DNA of 64,000 nucleotides from NCBI GenBank assembly GCA_020631395.1, contig JAHDHI010000005.1, positions 1 to 64,000 on the forward strand, written 5' to 3'. The notes below the pieces were generated by a model. That model saw only the letters and a program-made list of their open reading frames with translations. It made no database searches and was not told the DNA's origin. This document shows positions 52,955 to 60,592 of the stretch, piece by piece. The DNA comes from Bizionia sp. Its GTDB lineage: Bacteria; Bacteroidota; Bacteroidia; Flavobacteriales; Flavobacteriaceae. Positions within the stretch are counted from its first letter, which is position 1; every line of letters begins with the position of its first letter. Made by a program: the position numbers and the translations under genes.

Positions 52955-54142
52955 ATGAATCAACTTTCAGAACGTATTTTAAACATGGCCACGTCTGCAA
53001 CTTTAGCTATGGCAGCTAAAGCAAGAGAATTAAGAGGCGAAGGCAAAGACATTATTGGATTGAGTTTGGGTGAACCAGACTTCAACACTCCAGATTTCAT
53101 CAAAAATGCTGCAATTGAAGCTGTAAACGAAGATTACAACTCATATACGCCAGTCGATGGGTATGCAGAACTCAAAGAAGCCGTAATCACAAAGTTCAAA
53201 CGTGACAATGGCTTGAACTATACACTACCGCAAATTGTAGTGTCTACTGGAGCCAAACAATCCTTGTACAATGTCGCAATGATCATGATCAACGAAGGTG
53301 ATGAAGTTGTCGTTCCGTGTCCATATTGGGTAAGTTACAGCGATATTGTAAAAGTTGCAGGAGGAGTTCCTGTGGAGGTAAAGACATCCATTGACAACGA
53401 CTTTAAAATGACGGCTTCCCAATTGGAAGCAGCAATTACTCCAAAAACCAAAATGCTCTGGTTTAGTTCCCCTTGCAATCCTAGTGGGTCTCTATACAGC
53501 AAAGAGGAATTGGAGTCTTTGGCAGAAGTATTAAAAAAACACCCAAACATCTACGTCGTTTCCGATGAAATATACGAACACATAAACTATACGGGGAAAC
53601 CACATGCTAGCATGGCTGGCATAGATGGGATGTTCGATCGTACCATAACGGTTAATGGAGTATCCAAGGCATTTGCCATGACTGGATGGAGAATAGGATT
53701 CATTGGTGCTCCGGATTGGATTGCACGTGCTTGCAACAAAATGCAAGGGCAAGTAACCAGTGGTGCAAACTGCATTGCACAACGTGCCGTAATAACAGCA
53801 CTGAATGCAGATCCAAGTACCGTCAAGTACATGATAGACGAATTTAAAGTTCGTCGTGACTTGATTCTTGATTTGCTCAATGACATTGAAGGTTTCAAGA
53901 CCAATACACCTGAAGGGGCCTTTTATGTTTTTCCAGATATATCTTATTTCTTTGGAAAGACATTGCGAGGAAAAAAGATAGAGAATGCCACAGATTTTTC
54001 CTTATACTTGCTGGAAGAGGCATTGGTAGCTACCGTTACCGGTGATGCCTTTGGAAATCCCAACTGCATTAGAATTTCCTATGCTGCTTCACAAGAGCAG
54101 ATTATCGAAGCCATAAAAAGAATAAAAGAAGTTGTAGCATAA
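52955..54142 (+). CDS. Class I aminotransferase (aspartate aminotransferase type)
   Basis: This 395-residue PLP enzyme belongs to the aspartate aminotransferase Ib group. Visible features are LSLGEPDFNTPDFI at the N-terminus, YTPVDGYAELKEAV, SSPCNPSGSLYSKEEL, DEIYEHINYTG, the PLP lysine K238 in NGVSKAFAMTGWRIGF and the carboxylate-binding arginine in NCIRISYAAS. It likely converts aspartate and 2-oxoglutarate to oxaloacetate and glutamate; related aromatic or prephenate specificities cannot be excluded. It ends at a bidirectional terminator. Confidence 0.93.
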   Translation: MNQLSERILNMATSATLAMAAKARELRGEGKDIIGLSLGEPDFNTPDFIKNAAIEAVNEDYNSYTPVDGYAELKEAVITKFKRDNGLNYTLPQIVVSTGAKQSLYNVAMIMINEGDEVVVPCPYWVSYSDIVKVAGGVPVEVKTSIDNDFKMTASQLEAAITPKTKMLWFSSPCNPSGSLYSKEELESLAEVLKKHPNIYVVSDEIYEHINYTGKPHASMAGIDGMFDRTITVNGVSKAFAMTGWRIGFIGAPDWIARACNKMQGQVTSGANCIAQRAVITALNADPSTVKYMIDEFKVRRDLILDLLNDIEGFKTNTPEGAFYVFPDISYFFGKTLRGKKIENATDFSLYLLEEALVATVTGDAFGNPNCIRISYAASQEQIIEAIKRIKEVVA

Positions 54143-54165
54143 TACAACGAGACTTATATGATATG

Positions 54166-54198
54166 AAAATCCACTGATGTCTTTTCAGTGGATTTTTT
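54166..54198. terminator. Bidirectional terminator
   Basis: AAAATCCACTGA (54166-54177) pairs with TCAGTGGATTTT (54185-54196), with A and T runs on both sides. It serves the aminotransferase gene and the small gene converging on it. Confidence 0.8.
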
Positions 54199-54464
54199 TA
54201 TGCATAATAAATAAGAATGGAGATAATGGTCAGCAATGTGCAACCAAGCAATAACAATTGCTTTATTCGACGTTTCTTATTCTCGTCTTGCAATCGCATT
54301 TTAATTTCTTCTAATTTCTCTGGTGTTGCCGTTGGTAGATTATACTCCGTCTTTTCAGTAGAATTACTAACAAAGCCAAAACTTTTGTCTTTTCGTTTTG
54401 ATCGTAGATTCTTATTGTTGCGTAGCGAGTGTATCGCAGCCATCATTGCACCTTCTCCTCCCAT
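54198..54464 (-). CDS. Small membrane protein of unknown function
   Basis: The 88-residue protein begins MGGEGAMMAAIHSLRNNKNL, a start I associate with a family of small Bacteroidota membrane proteins, some mislabelled as riboflavin synthase subunits. A charged, partly helical middle (KLEEIKMRLQDENKKRRIKQ) leads to one C-terminal membrane helix (about 70-86). This suggests a tail-anchored inner-membrane protein. Function is unknown. Confidence 0.75.
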   Translation of the reverse strand: MGGEGAMMAAIHSLRNNKNLRSKRKDKSFGFVSNSTEKTEYNLPTATPEKLEEIKMRLQDENKKRRIKQLLLLGCTLLTIISILIYYA

Positions 54465-54655
54465 AATTTCTAAATTTTAAAGTGAAACAAATACGTTTTT
54501 TTGATATGGAAATTCATTTCAAGAACTTGCAAATTCTTGATTTCTATTTCAATTGAAAAATAAAAAGCTGCTTTATATATATGTAGTCATTTTGTTGAAA
54601 ATGTTACAAACTACAAATAGGAAAAGAATGGTATTATACTGGATACATCAAGTAT

Positions 54656-54910
54656 TTAGTTGTATGCAAGAATCAATCCGACAACGAACAAGGAGATTTT
54701 AAGAATAGCACCCATACTGCAACATGTGCTATATTGTTTACTTTTCAATCGTTGTTTGATGCTAAAGAGCGAAGGTTTTCTCAAACTGCTGAAATTCTTT
54801 TTTACAATGGCCTTGTATTTGGAATTCAATATTCCCGAGGGACCATTGTGGACAGACAATCCTGTCTCGGGAAGCGGTTCGATGTCTTGAGAAGTTACTA
54901 ATAATTCCAT
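54656..54910 (-). CDS. Hypothetical small protein
   Basis: This 84-residue frame has a polar, lysine- and serine-rich body and a hydrophobic C-terminal segment (ILKISLFVVGLILAY). A pair of cysteines occurs just before it. No family is recognised and no consensus promoter box was found upstream. A similar-sized open frame exists on the opposite strand, so this call is uncertain. Confidence 0.4.
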   Translation of the reverse strand: MELLVTSQDIEPLPETGLSVHNGPSGILNSKYKAIVKKNFSSLRKPSLFSIKQRLKSKQYSTCCSMGAILKISLFVVGLILAYN

Positions 54911-55060
54911 AGTTTTGTGTGTTTTTGGTTATATAAGTACAACGACTAATATAGAAAAATGTAACACCTAACCTTAATGCAACTAACTATAAATCAAACA
55001 CAGAACCTCTAAATCACCTGTAAAGCCTAGAACATCTGGGGTTGCAAAAAAAATAAAAAA

Positions 55061-56566
55061 TCATCTATTCCTCCAGAAAAAAGGTGTCAGCAATATCAAC
55101 ACGGTAAAAAGTTCCAACCTTCCTATGAGCATTAAAAAAGAAGACCACCATTTTCCCATGGCCGGTAAAGCCCCATAATTGTTTACAGGCCCAAAATCGC
55201 CAAATGCAGGTCCTACGTTACCAAGACTTGAAGCTGCCAAACCTATGGCCGATTCAAAGTCTATTTCCATCATGGAAAACCCCAATGCGCCAACTATGAA
55301 GGACAGCATGTATAAGATGAAGAAACCTAGAATATTGAATACGATGTCACCTGAAACCGCCCTTTTGTTGTAGCGCACTGGCAATACGGCATTTGGATGC
55401 AATGTTCGTTTAAATTCCAAGAAACCATTTTTTATGGTAATGAGATGCCTCACCACCTTTATACCTCCAGATGTGCTTCCAGCAGAACCACCCAAAAACA
55501 TCAAACCGAAAAAGAAAACGGTTAGAAAAGGTGTCCATAACGTATAATCCGCAGATACAAAGCCTGTGGTCGTAATTATTGCCAACACTTGAAACAAGGC
55601 ATGACGAAATGCACTTTCTCCACTACCCAATACTTTTGGGTGTTCAATTGAGGACAAGCTTAAATCGGCTTTGAAATAGATAATGGAAGAAGCTATGACC
55701 GTAAATATGACGATAAACTTGAAATAGAGTTTAAATTCATCATCACGAGTAATTTTATTCACTTTTCCTTTGAAGGCAAAATAGCTCAATACGAAATTGG
55801 TTCCAGCCAAAAACATGAAAAGAATGACAATGTATTGTATCGTCGGGTTGTCGTTCCAATATGCCAAACTTGCATTTTTTGTTGAAAAACCACCAGTCGA
55901 CAACGTACTCATCGAATGATTTATGGCATCGAAAAAACTCATCCCTGAGACATTGAGCAAAATAGTCTCAATAGCCGTGTACCCGAAATAAATGAGCCAT
56001 AGACGTTTGGCTGTATCCGTAATACGAGGATGTAGCTTATCTGCACTTGGCCCAGGTGCTTCGGCAGCGAATAACTGCATCCCTCCTATTCCCAACAATG
56101 GCAAAATGGCAACTGCCAATACAATAATTCCCATCCCCCCAATCCAATGGGTTAGACTCCTCCAAAACAGGACACCTTTTGGCACAGCTTCAATATCATC
56201 TAAAATAGACGCTCCTGTCGTTGTGAAACCTGACATCGTCTCGAAAAAGGCATTGGTAAATTCAGGAATAGCTCCTGTTAGAATATAAGGCAATGTACCA
56301 GACAAGGTCATTACAACCCATCCAAAGGCTACGACTATGTAGCCTTCCCGTTTGTTCATTTCTTTTTTATGATCTCTGGTATAGACCATGGCAAAAACGC
56401 CAATTAGCAATGTTACCAAGCCAGATAGAAACAACTTGAACGTAACACCGTCTTCATAGATTAGGCTAACCAAAGTAGACAATAGCATAAAACCGCCATT
56501 AAACAAGAATAGCAATCCAAAAAAATGGAAGATAATTTTATAATTGAGTTTTAAGCGTTTGCGCAT
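55061..56566 (-). CDS. trkH: TrkH-type potassium uptake channel
   Basis: TrkH forms the K+ pathway of the Trk system in the inner membrane. The 501-residue protein has about ten helices and four pore-like segments, for example ETMSGFTTTGASI, MSTLSTGGFSTKN, AIITTTGFVSADY and ASSLGNVGPAFGDFG, where the glycines line the selectivity filter. The gene follows trkA with a seven-base gap, and the two products form one complex. Confidence 0.95.
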   Translation of the reverse strand: MRKRLKLNYKIIFHFFGLLFLFNGGFMLLSTLVSLIYEDGVTFKLFLSGLVTLLIGVFAMVYTRDHKKEMNKREGYIVVAFGWVVMTLSGTLPYILTGAIPEFTNAFFETMSGFTTTGASILDDIEAVPKGVLFWRSLTHWIGGMGIIVLAVAILPLLGIGGMQLFAAEAPGPSADKLHPRITDTAKRLWLIYFGYTAIETILLNVSGMSFFDAINHSMSTLSTGGFSTKNASLAYWNDNPTIQYIVILFMFLAGTNFVLSYFAFKGKVNKITRDDEFKLYFKFIVIFTVIASSIIYFKADLSLSSIEHPKVLGSGESAFRHALFQVLAIITTTGFVSADYTLWTPFLTVFFFGLMFLGGSAGSTSGGIKVVRHLITIKNGFLEFKRTLHPNAVLPVRYNKRAVSGDIVFNILGFFILYMLSFIVGALGFSMMEIDFESAIGLAASSLGNVGPAFGDFGPVNNYGALPAMGKWWSSFLMLIGRLELFTVLILLTPFFWRNR

Positions 56567-56573
56567 ATTTTAA

Positions 56574-57923
56574 CTATAGAAACAATTTTTCTACTTTTTT
56601 TATGGATCTTGGCAAACAACATACCACGATATAATCTCCTTCTTCGATTTTAAAATCACCTAAAGCAATCAACCCTTTTTCCTCTCTAATCACTCCACCT
56701 ATAATTGCTGAACGGGGAAACTCGACATCCTTTATTATCTTGTTGCATATTTTGGATGTAGGTTTAACTCTAAACTCCAATAGCTCAGCATTCATATTGT
56801 TAAGTTTGGTCATTGCTACCACTTCCCCCTTTCGTATATATCTAAATATGTTATTTGCTGCCAACAACTTCTTGTTTATCAGAGTATCTATCCCGATGGA
56901 ATGAGACAATTCGAAATAATCCATGTTTTCAACCAAAGCAATTGTTTTCCTGACACCTTTCGATTTTGCCACCAAACAAGACATTATGTTTGTTTCAGAA
57001 TTTCCCGTAACCGAAATAAAAGCATCCATTTCGGTTATATTCTCTTCTTCCAACAGCTCAACATTTCGTCCATCTCCATTTATCACCAAGACATTTTCCA
57101 ATTCATCCGCAAAATCAAAGGCTACATCCTTGTCTTTTTCAATGAGTTTTACATTGAAATTCCTGGAACTTAGATCTCGAGACGTCTTATAGCCTATTTT
57201 GCTACCTCCAAGAATCATAACATCCTTGATAGGGTCATTGGTTTTACCAGTCATCTTGCAAAGTTCTTCCCCTCCTCCTTCACTAGTTATGAAAACCACC
57301 GTGTCACCTTCTTTAAATTGAGTATCTCCCCTAGGAATTATGGTATATTGTGTACCGAAACGTTGTATGGCAATTGGCACGAAATGTATTTCAGAAAACA
57401 ACTTTGCCGCATCTTTTACGGTTTTCCCCACAAACGATGCAGTACGAGACAGGTTTAAACTTACCATGGTCAATGCGCCATCTTCGAATTGATAGCTCTC
57501 ATTAAAGGCTGACTGGTTAAGCAACAACTCTATCTCCGAAGCCGCCAAGGATTCTGGAGAAATCAACTCATCTATGCCAAAACGAGTAAATCCAACTTCA
57601 TCTTTATGTGTAATGAACTCCGTATTGGAAATTCTTGCAATGGTCCGTTTTGCTCCCAATTGCTTGGCAAGGACACAAACTGTGATGTTCGTTGTCTCCG
57701 ATGCCGTGACGGCTATGACCAAATCACTATTGGAAACCCTTGCTTCCTTCAATATGGAAATGGAAGTAGCATCACCTTTTAGGACTTTTATGTCCAAATG
57801 GTTATCTGCGTAAGCCAAACTCTCTTTGTTTGTATCTATTAACGTAATCTCTTGAGACTCGTATGACAATAGTTTCGCTAAATGAAACCCTACTTCACCT
57901 GCTCCAGCAATAATTATTTTCAT
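56574..57923 (-). CDS. trkA: TrkA potassium uptake regulator
   Basis: TrkA is the cytoplasmic nucleotide-sensing gate of the Trk system. The 449-residue protein is a tandem of two RCK units: Rossmann fold 1 (MKIIIAGAGEVGFHLAKLL) with its RCK-C, then Rossmann fold 2 (VMILGGSKIGYKTSRDL) with its own RCK-C. Full length is present. It is the first gene of the trkA-trkH operon and is divergent from ubiE. Confidence 0.95.
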   Translation of the reverse strand: MKIIIAGAGEVGFHLAKLLSYESQEITLIDTNKESLAYADNHLDIKVLKGDATSISILKEARVSNSDLVIAVTASETTNITVCVLAKQLGAKRTIARISNTEFITHKDEVGFTRFGIDELISPESLAASEIELLLNQSAFNESYQFEDGALTMVSLNLSRTASFVGKTVKDAAKLFSEIHFVPIAIQRFGTQYTIIPRGDTQFKEGDTVVFITSEGGGEELCKMTGKTNDPIKDVMILGGSKIGYKTSRDLSSRNFNVKLIEKDKDVAFDFADELENVLVINGDGRNVELLEEENITEMDAFISVTGNSETNIMSCLVAKSKGVRKTIALVENMDYFELSHSIGIDTLINKKLLAANNIFRYIRKGEVVAMTKLNNMNAELLEFRVKPTSKICNKIIKDVEFPRSAIIGGVIREEKGLIALGDFKIEEGDYIVVCCLPRSIKKVEKLFL

Positions 57924-58102
57924 CTGTTTACTTTTATTGTTATTTAATGGTCAGATGGTAGACTCCAATAATCATTTTCGTGATATGACATAGGTTGTGA
58001 CGTGAATAATCCATTCTTTGTTTTAATGTGAAAAGAAGAACAAATATAATTAAATTAACTGTTGCATCAGCAATTAATTATTTGTTTTCAAGTTTCTTAA
58101 AA

Positions 58103-58190
58103 TTAAACAATTACCACAGTACCAGCATGAATCTCCTTGCTTTCAGGATAAAGGAGGTGTAATATCACCTTATTCCCGCTTTTAGTTCAA
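58103..58190 (-). other. Possible gene remnant in the trkA-ubiE intergenic region
   Basis: In the 309-bp gap between trkA and ubiE the minus strand reads TKSGNKVILHLLYPESKEIH and then AGTVVIV before a TAA at 58103-58105. This has coding-like composition but no start codon, because a TGA precedes it. The same stretch can fold into two adjacent hairpins (CTCCTT/AAGGAG and GGTG/CACC). It may be the 3' end of a lost gene, or chance. Confidence 0.25.
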
Positions 58191-58208
58191 ACTTTATTAA
58201 AAACGTTG

Positions 58209-58216
58209 TAATTTTG
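58209..58216 (+). promoter_or_regulatory. -7 box of ubiE
   Basis: TAATTTTG matches TAnnTTTG and ends 16 bases before the TTG start at 58233, so the leader is only about ten bases. Confidence 0.6.
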
Positions 58217-58240
58217 TCAAAAACATTAGATTTTGACAAA
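58213..58240. repeat. Inverted repeat over the ubiE promoter and start codon
   Basis: TTTGTCAAAA (58213-58222) and TTTTGACAAA (58231-58240) are perfect 10-base arms around ACATTAGA. The left arm covers the end of the -7 box and the likely transcription start; the right arm contains the TTG start codon. It could be an operator or a start-masking hairpin. Confidence 0.6.
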
Positions 58241-58961
58241 GATAAAGCCATACAAAAACAGTAACCTAGGCAAAAAAGAGCAGGTTACCAAAATGTTTGA
58301 CACCATCTCCAAGGATTATGATGGATTAAACCGAGTAATTTCTTTTGGCATTGATATAAAATGGAGAAAAAAGGTTGTAAACATCGTAAAGGAAATACAA
58401 CCTGAATCCATATTGGACATAGCTACCGGAACTGGAGACCTAGCCATAAACCTAGCAGAAACCAATGCTGATAGAATTGTCGGTTTGGACATAAGTAGTG
58501 GAATGCTTGAAATTGGCAAAGAAAAAATCAAAAGAAAAAACCTAGACTCCAAAATTGAAATGGTTTTAGGTGATTCAGAAAACTTGCCTTTTGAAAACAA
58601 TACCTTTGATGCGATAACCGTAGCCTTTGGCGTTCGTAATTTTGAAACATTGGAAAATGGCCTAAAGGAAATATTGCGAGTATTGAAACCAGGAGGGGCC
58701 TTCGTTATCCTAGAAACATCGATGCCTACCAAAACCCCTTACAGACAAGGCTATAACTTCTACACGAAAAACATATTGCCGTTAATAGGAAAAACCTTTT
58801 CCAAAGACAGAAGTGCTTACAAATACCTATGTGAATCTGCATCTGTTTTTCCTTATGGCGAAGCACTGAACAATATTTTGCGTAATATTGGGTTTATAAA
58901 TGTTAAAGATTTGCCACAAACTTTTGGAGTGGCTACCATTTATACGGCATCAAAACAGTAA
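58233..58961 (+). CDS. ubiE: Demethylmenaquinone methyltransferase
   Basis: UbiE/MenG methylates demethylmenaquinone in the last step of menaquinone synthesis. The 242-residue protein shows the family blocks [35 protein letters not shown] (SAM site), [19 protein letters not shown] and [13 protein letters not shown]. The N-terminus [16 protein letters not shown] fits relatives only if translation starts at the TTG at 58233; the first ATG (about 58291) would lose 20 conserved residues. Menaquinone is the quinone that Na+-NQR would reduce here. It is followed by porT/sprT, an order I recall in other Flavobacteriia. Confidence 0.94.
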   Translation: MTKIKPYKNSNLGKKEQVTKMFDTISKDYDGLNRVISFGIDIKWRKKVVNIVKEIQPESILDIATGTGDLAINLAETNADRIVGLDISSGMLEIGKEKIKRKNLDSKIEMVLGDSENLPFENNTFDAITVAFGVRNFETLENGLKEILRVLKPGGAFVILETSMPTKTPYRQGYNFYTKNILPLIGKTFSKDRSAYKYLCESASVFPYGEALNNILRNIGFINVKDLPQTFGVATIYTASKQ

Positions 58962-59052
58962 CGTGAAATGAACATAGCAAAAAAACCAATATCAATTGGC
59001 AGATACTACGCGAATTACACCTACCTATTTTGAAGAACAACACACATAACAG

Positions 59053-59769
59053 ATGAGAAAACTACTTATTTTATTTACCCTTTTACTTGTAGCCAATACG
59101 AGTTCTGCACAATTATTCACCAAAGAAAAAGTACAGAACAATCAAAACATGGACAAAAAACAGTTGAGTTGGGGGTATTATTTTGGAGTTAACAATCTAG
59201 ATTTCAAATTTGATTACAATGACAACAAAGGTGACATCACGACATTGAAGTCAACGGGTTTCAATGTCGGATTGGTCGGTGATTTTCGTGTTAACGACTA
59301 CGTCAATTTGAGGCTGGAGCCAGGATTGGTAATCACTACGAGGGAACTAATGTATCCCGAAAATTATTTTGAAGGCATTCCAGATACAAACGATTCTGAT
59401 TTTTTGAGAGAGGTGAAATCCACATATGTCTATTTGCCACTATTGATGAGGCTATCCACCAAGCGTCTTAACAACTTCAAACCCTTTATCACTTTTGGGA
59501 TTGCCACGTCCTTAAATCTCTCAAGCAATGAAAAAAATCCAGATGACAATAGCAATGGGGAATTTAGAACCAAGAAAAACGTATTGTTCTATGACATCGG
59601 TTTTGGAATAGATTTTTATTTGTATTGGTTTAAATTCACTCCATCCATTCGAGGTGTCTTTGCCATCAATGACGAACTGGTTAGAGATGTAGACCCAAAT
59701 AGTCCATGGACTAGCAACGTCAACTCCATGAAAACTCGTGGTGTCTTCATCAATCTTACTTTCAGATAG
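59053..59769 (+). CDS. porT: PorT/SprT-type T9SS outer membrane protein
   Basis: The 238-residue protein has a signal peptide (1-19, ending SSAQ) and an eight-strand outer-membrane beta-barrel pattern ending in phenylalanine-arginine (INLTFR). Position directly after ubiE, length and blocks such as LSWGYYFGVNNLDFKF, NLRLEPGLVITTRE and STYVYLPLLMRLSTKR fit PorT/SprT, an outer-membrane protein needed for type IX secretion and gliding. The family name rests partly on synteny; a general porin-family barrel is the alternative. Confidence 0.82.
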   Translation: MRKLLILFTLLLVANTSSAQLFTKEKVQNNQNMDKKQLSWGYYFGVNNLDFKFDYNDNKGDITTLKSTGFNVGLVGDFRVNDYVNLRLEPGLVITTRELMYPENYFEGIPDTNDSDFLREVKSTYVYLPLLMRLSTKRLNNFKPFITFGIATSLNLSSNEKNPDDNSNGEFRTKKNVLFYDIGFGIDFYLYWFKFTPSIRGVFAINDELVRDVDPNSPWTSNVNSMKTRGVFINLTFR

Positions 59770-59780
59770 CCTTTATTTTT

Positions 59781-60500
59781 TTAGCTTCTTTTAAATTCAC
59801 TTAAAATAATTGCTGTTGCTGTAGCCACATTCAGGCTTTCCGTAGCTTGCAAAGCTCCAAAACGAGGTATGGCAATTTTTTGAGTTACCAATTTCCCTAT
59901 GGCTTCGGAAATACCATTTGCCTCATTTCCAAAAACCAAAACCCCTTTGTTTGGCAATGTAGTCTCATACACGTTCTCACCATCCATAAAAGTACCATAG
60001 ACTTCATTTCTTGTCGTTTTCAAAAAAGATTCCAAATCCATATAATTGATGTTCACTCTTGTAATCGAACCCATAGTTGCTTGTATTACTTTTGGATTGT
60101 AGCAATCCACAGTATCCATACTGCATATTAGATCTTTAATCCCAAACCAATCGCAAAGTCGTATTATGGTTCCTAGATTCCCGGGGTCACGAACAGCATC
60201 CAATGCTACAACCAACTCCTTTTCATCTATCTTTTCAACCTCTGGAATCTTGAAAAGTGCCAATGCATTGTTGGGTGTCGTTAAAAAACTTATCTTTTTT
60301 AATTCAGCATCGGTAACAATAGTTTCAATATTGGCATCAATGTTGAAGGAAGTAACACTAAACACATGATGCAGTTTTAAAGGTGACTCCATGAGTTCGT
60401 TTATTACTTTAATGCCTTCAGCAACAAAAAAACCATCTTGAAGTCTATATTTTTTTTGCTTTAAGCGCGTTATTAGTTTTATTTGGCTTTTTGATAGCAT
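59781..60500 (-). CDS. TrmH/SpoU family RNA methyltransferase
   Basis: The 239-residue protein is a SPOUT-fold 2'-O-methyltransferase with an N-terminal RNA-binding domain (about 1-90, KYRLQDGFFVAEGIKVINEL). The three SpoU motifs are visible: DAVRDPGNLGTIIRLCDWFG, VFGNEANGIS and IPRFGALQATESLNVATATA. The target (tRNA or 23S rRNA) cannot be told. It is divergent from the BamA/TamA-like gene, whose -33 box overlaps the 5' end of this gene, and converges with porT across 11 bases. Confidence 0.92.
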   Translation of the reverse strand: MLSKSQIKLITRLKQKKYRLQDGFFVAEGIKVINELMESPLKLHHVFSVTSFNIDANIETIVTDAELKKISFLTTPNNALALFKIPEVEKIDEKELVVALDAVRDPGNLGTIIRLCDWFGIKDLICSMDTVDCYNPKVIQATMGSITRVNINYMDLESFLKTTRNEVYGTFMDGENVYETTLPNKGVLVFGNEANGISEAIGKLVTQKIAIPRFGALQATESLNVATATAIILSEFKRS

Positions 60501-60518
60501 TTAAAAAATGTATTTTTG
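60491..60518 (+). promoter_or_regulatory. Promoter of the BamA/TamA-like gene
   Basis: TTG (60491-60493), 17 bases and TATTTTTG (60511-60518) form a good Bacteroidota promoter. The -33 part lies inside the start of the divergent methyltransferase gene. The leader is about 70 bases. Confidence 0.7.
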
Positions 60519-60592
60519 AATCCACAGTAATTCAAATTATAAAGAAATCTCAAAATCAATACTTTTAATTAATCATTTTAAGGGCAAGCTAT

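Noticed and set aside
54660-54890. Plus-strand frame opposite the hypothetical gene at 54656-54910
   Set aside because: No promoter, family or conserved feature; the minus frame has a more natural start and a C-terminal helix, though it is also weak.
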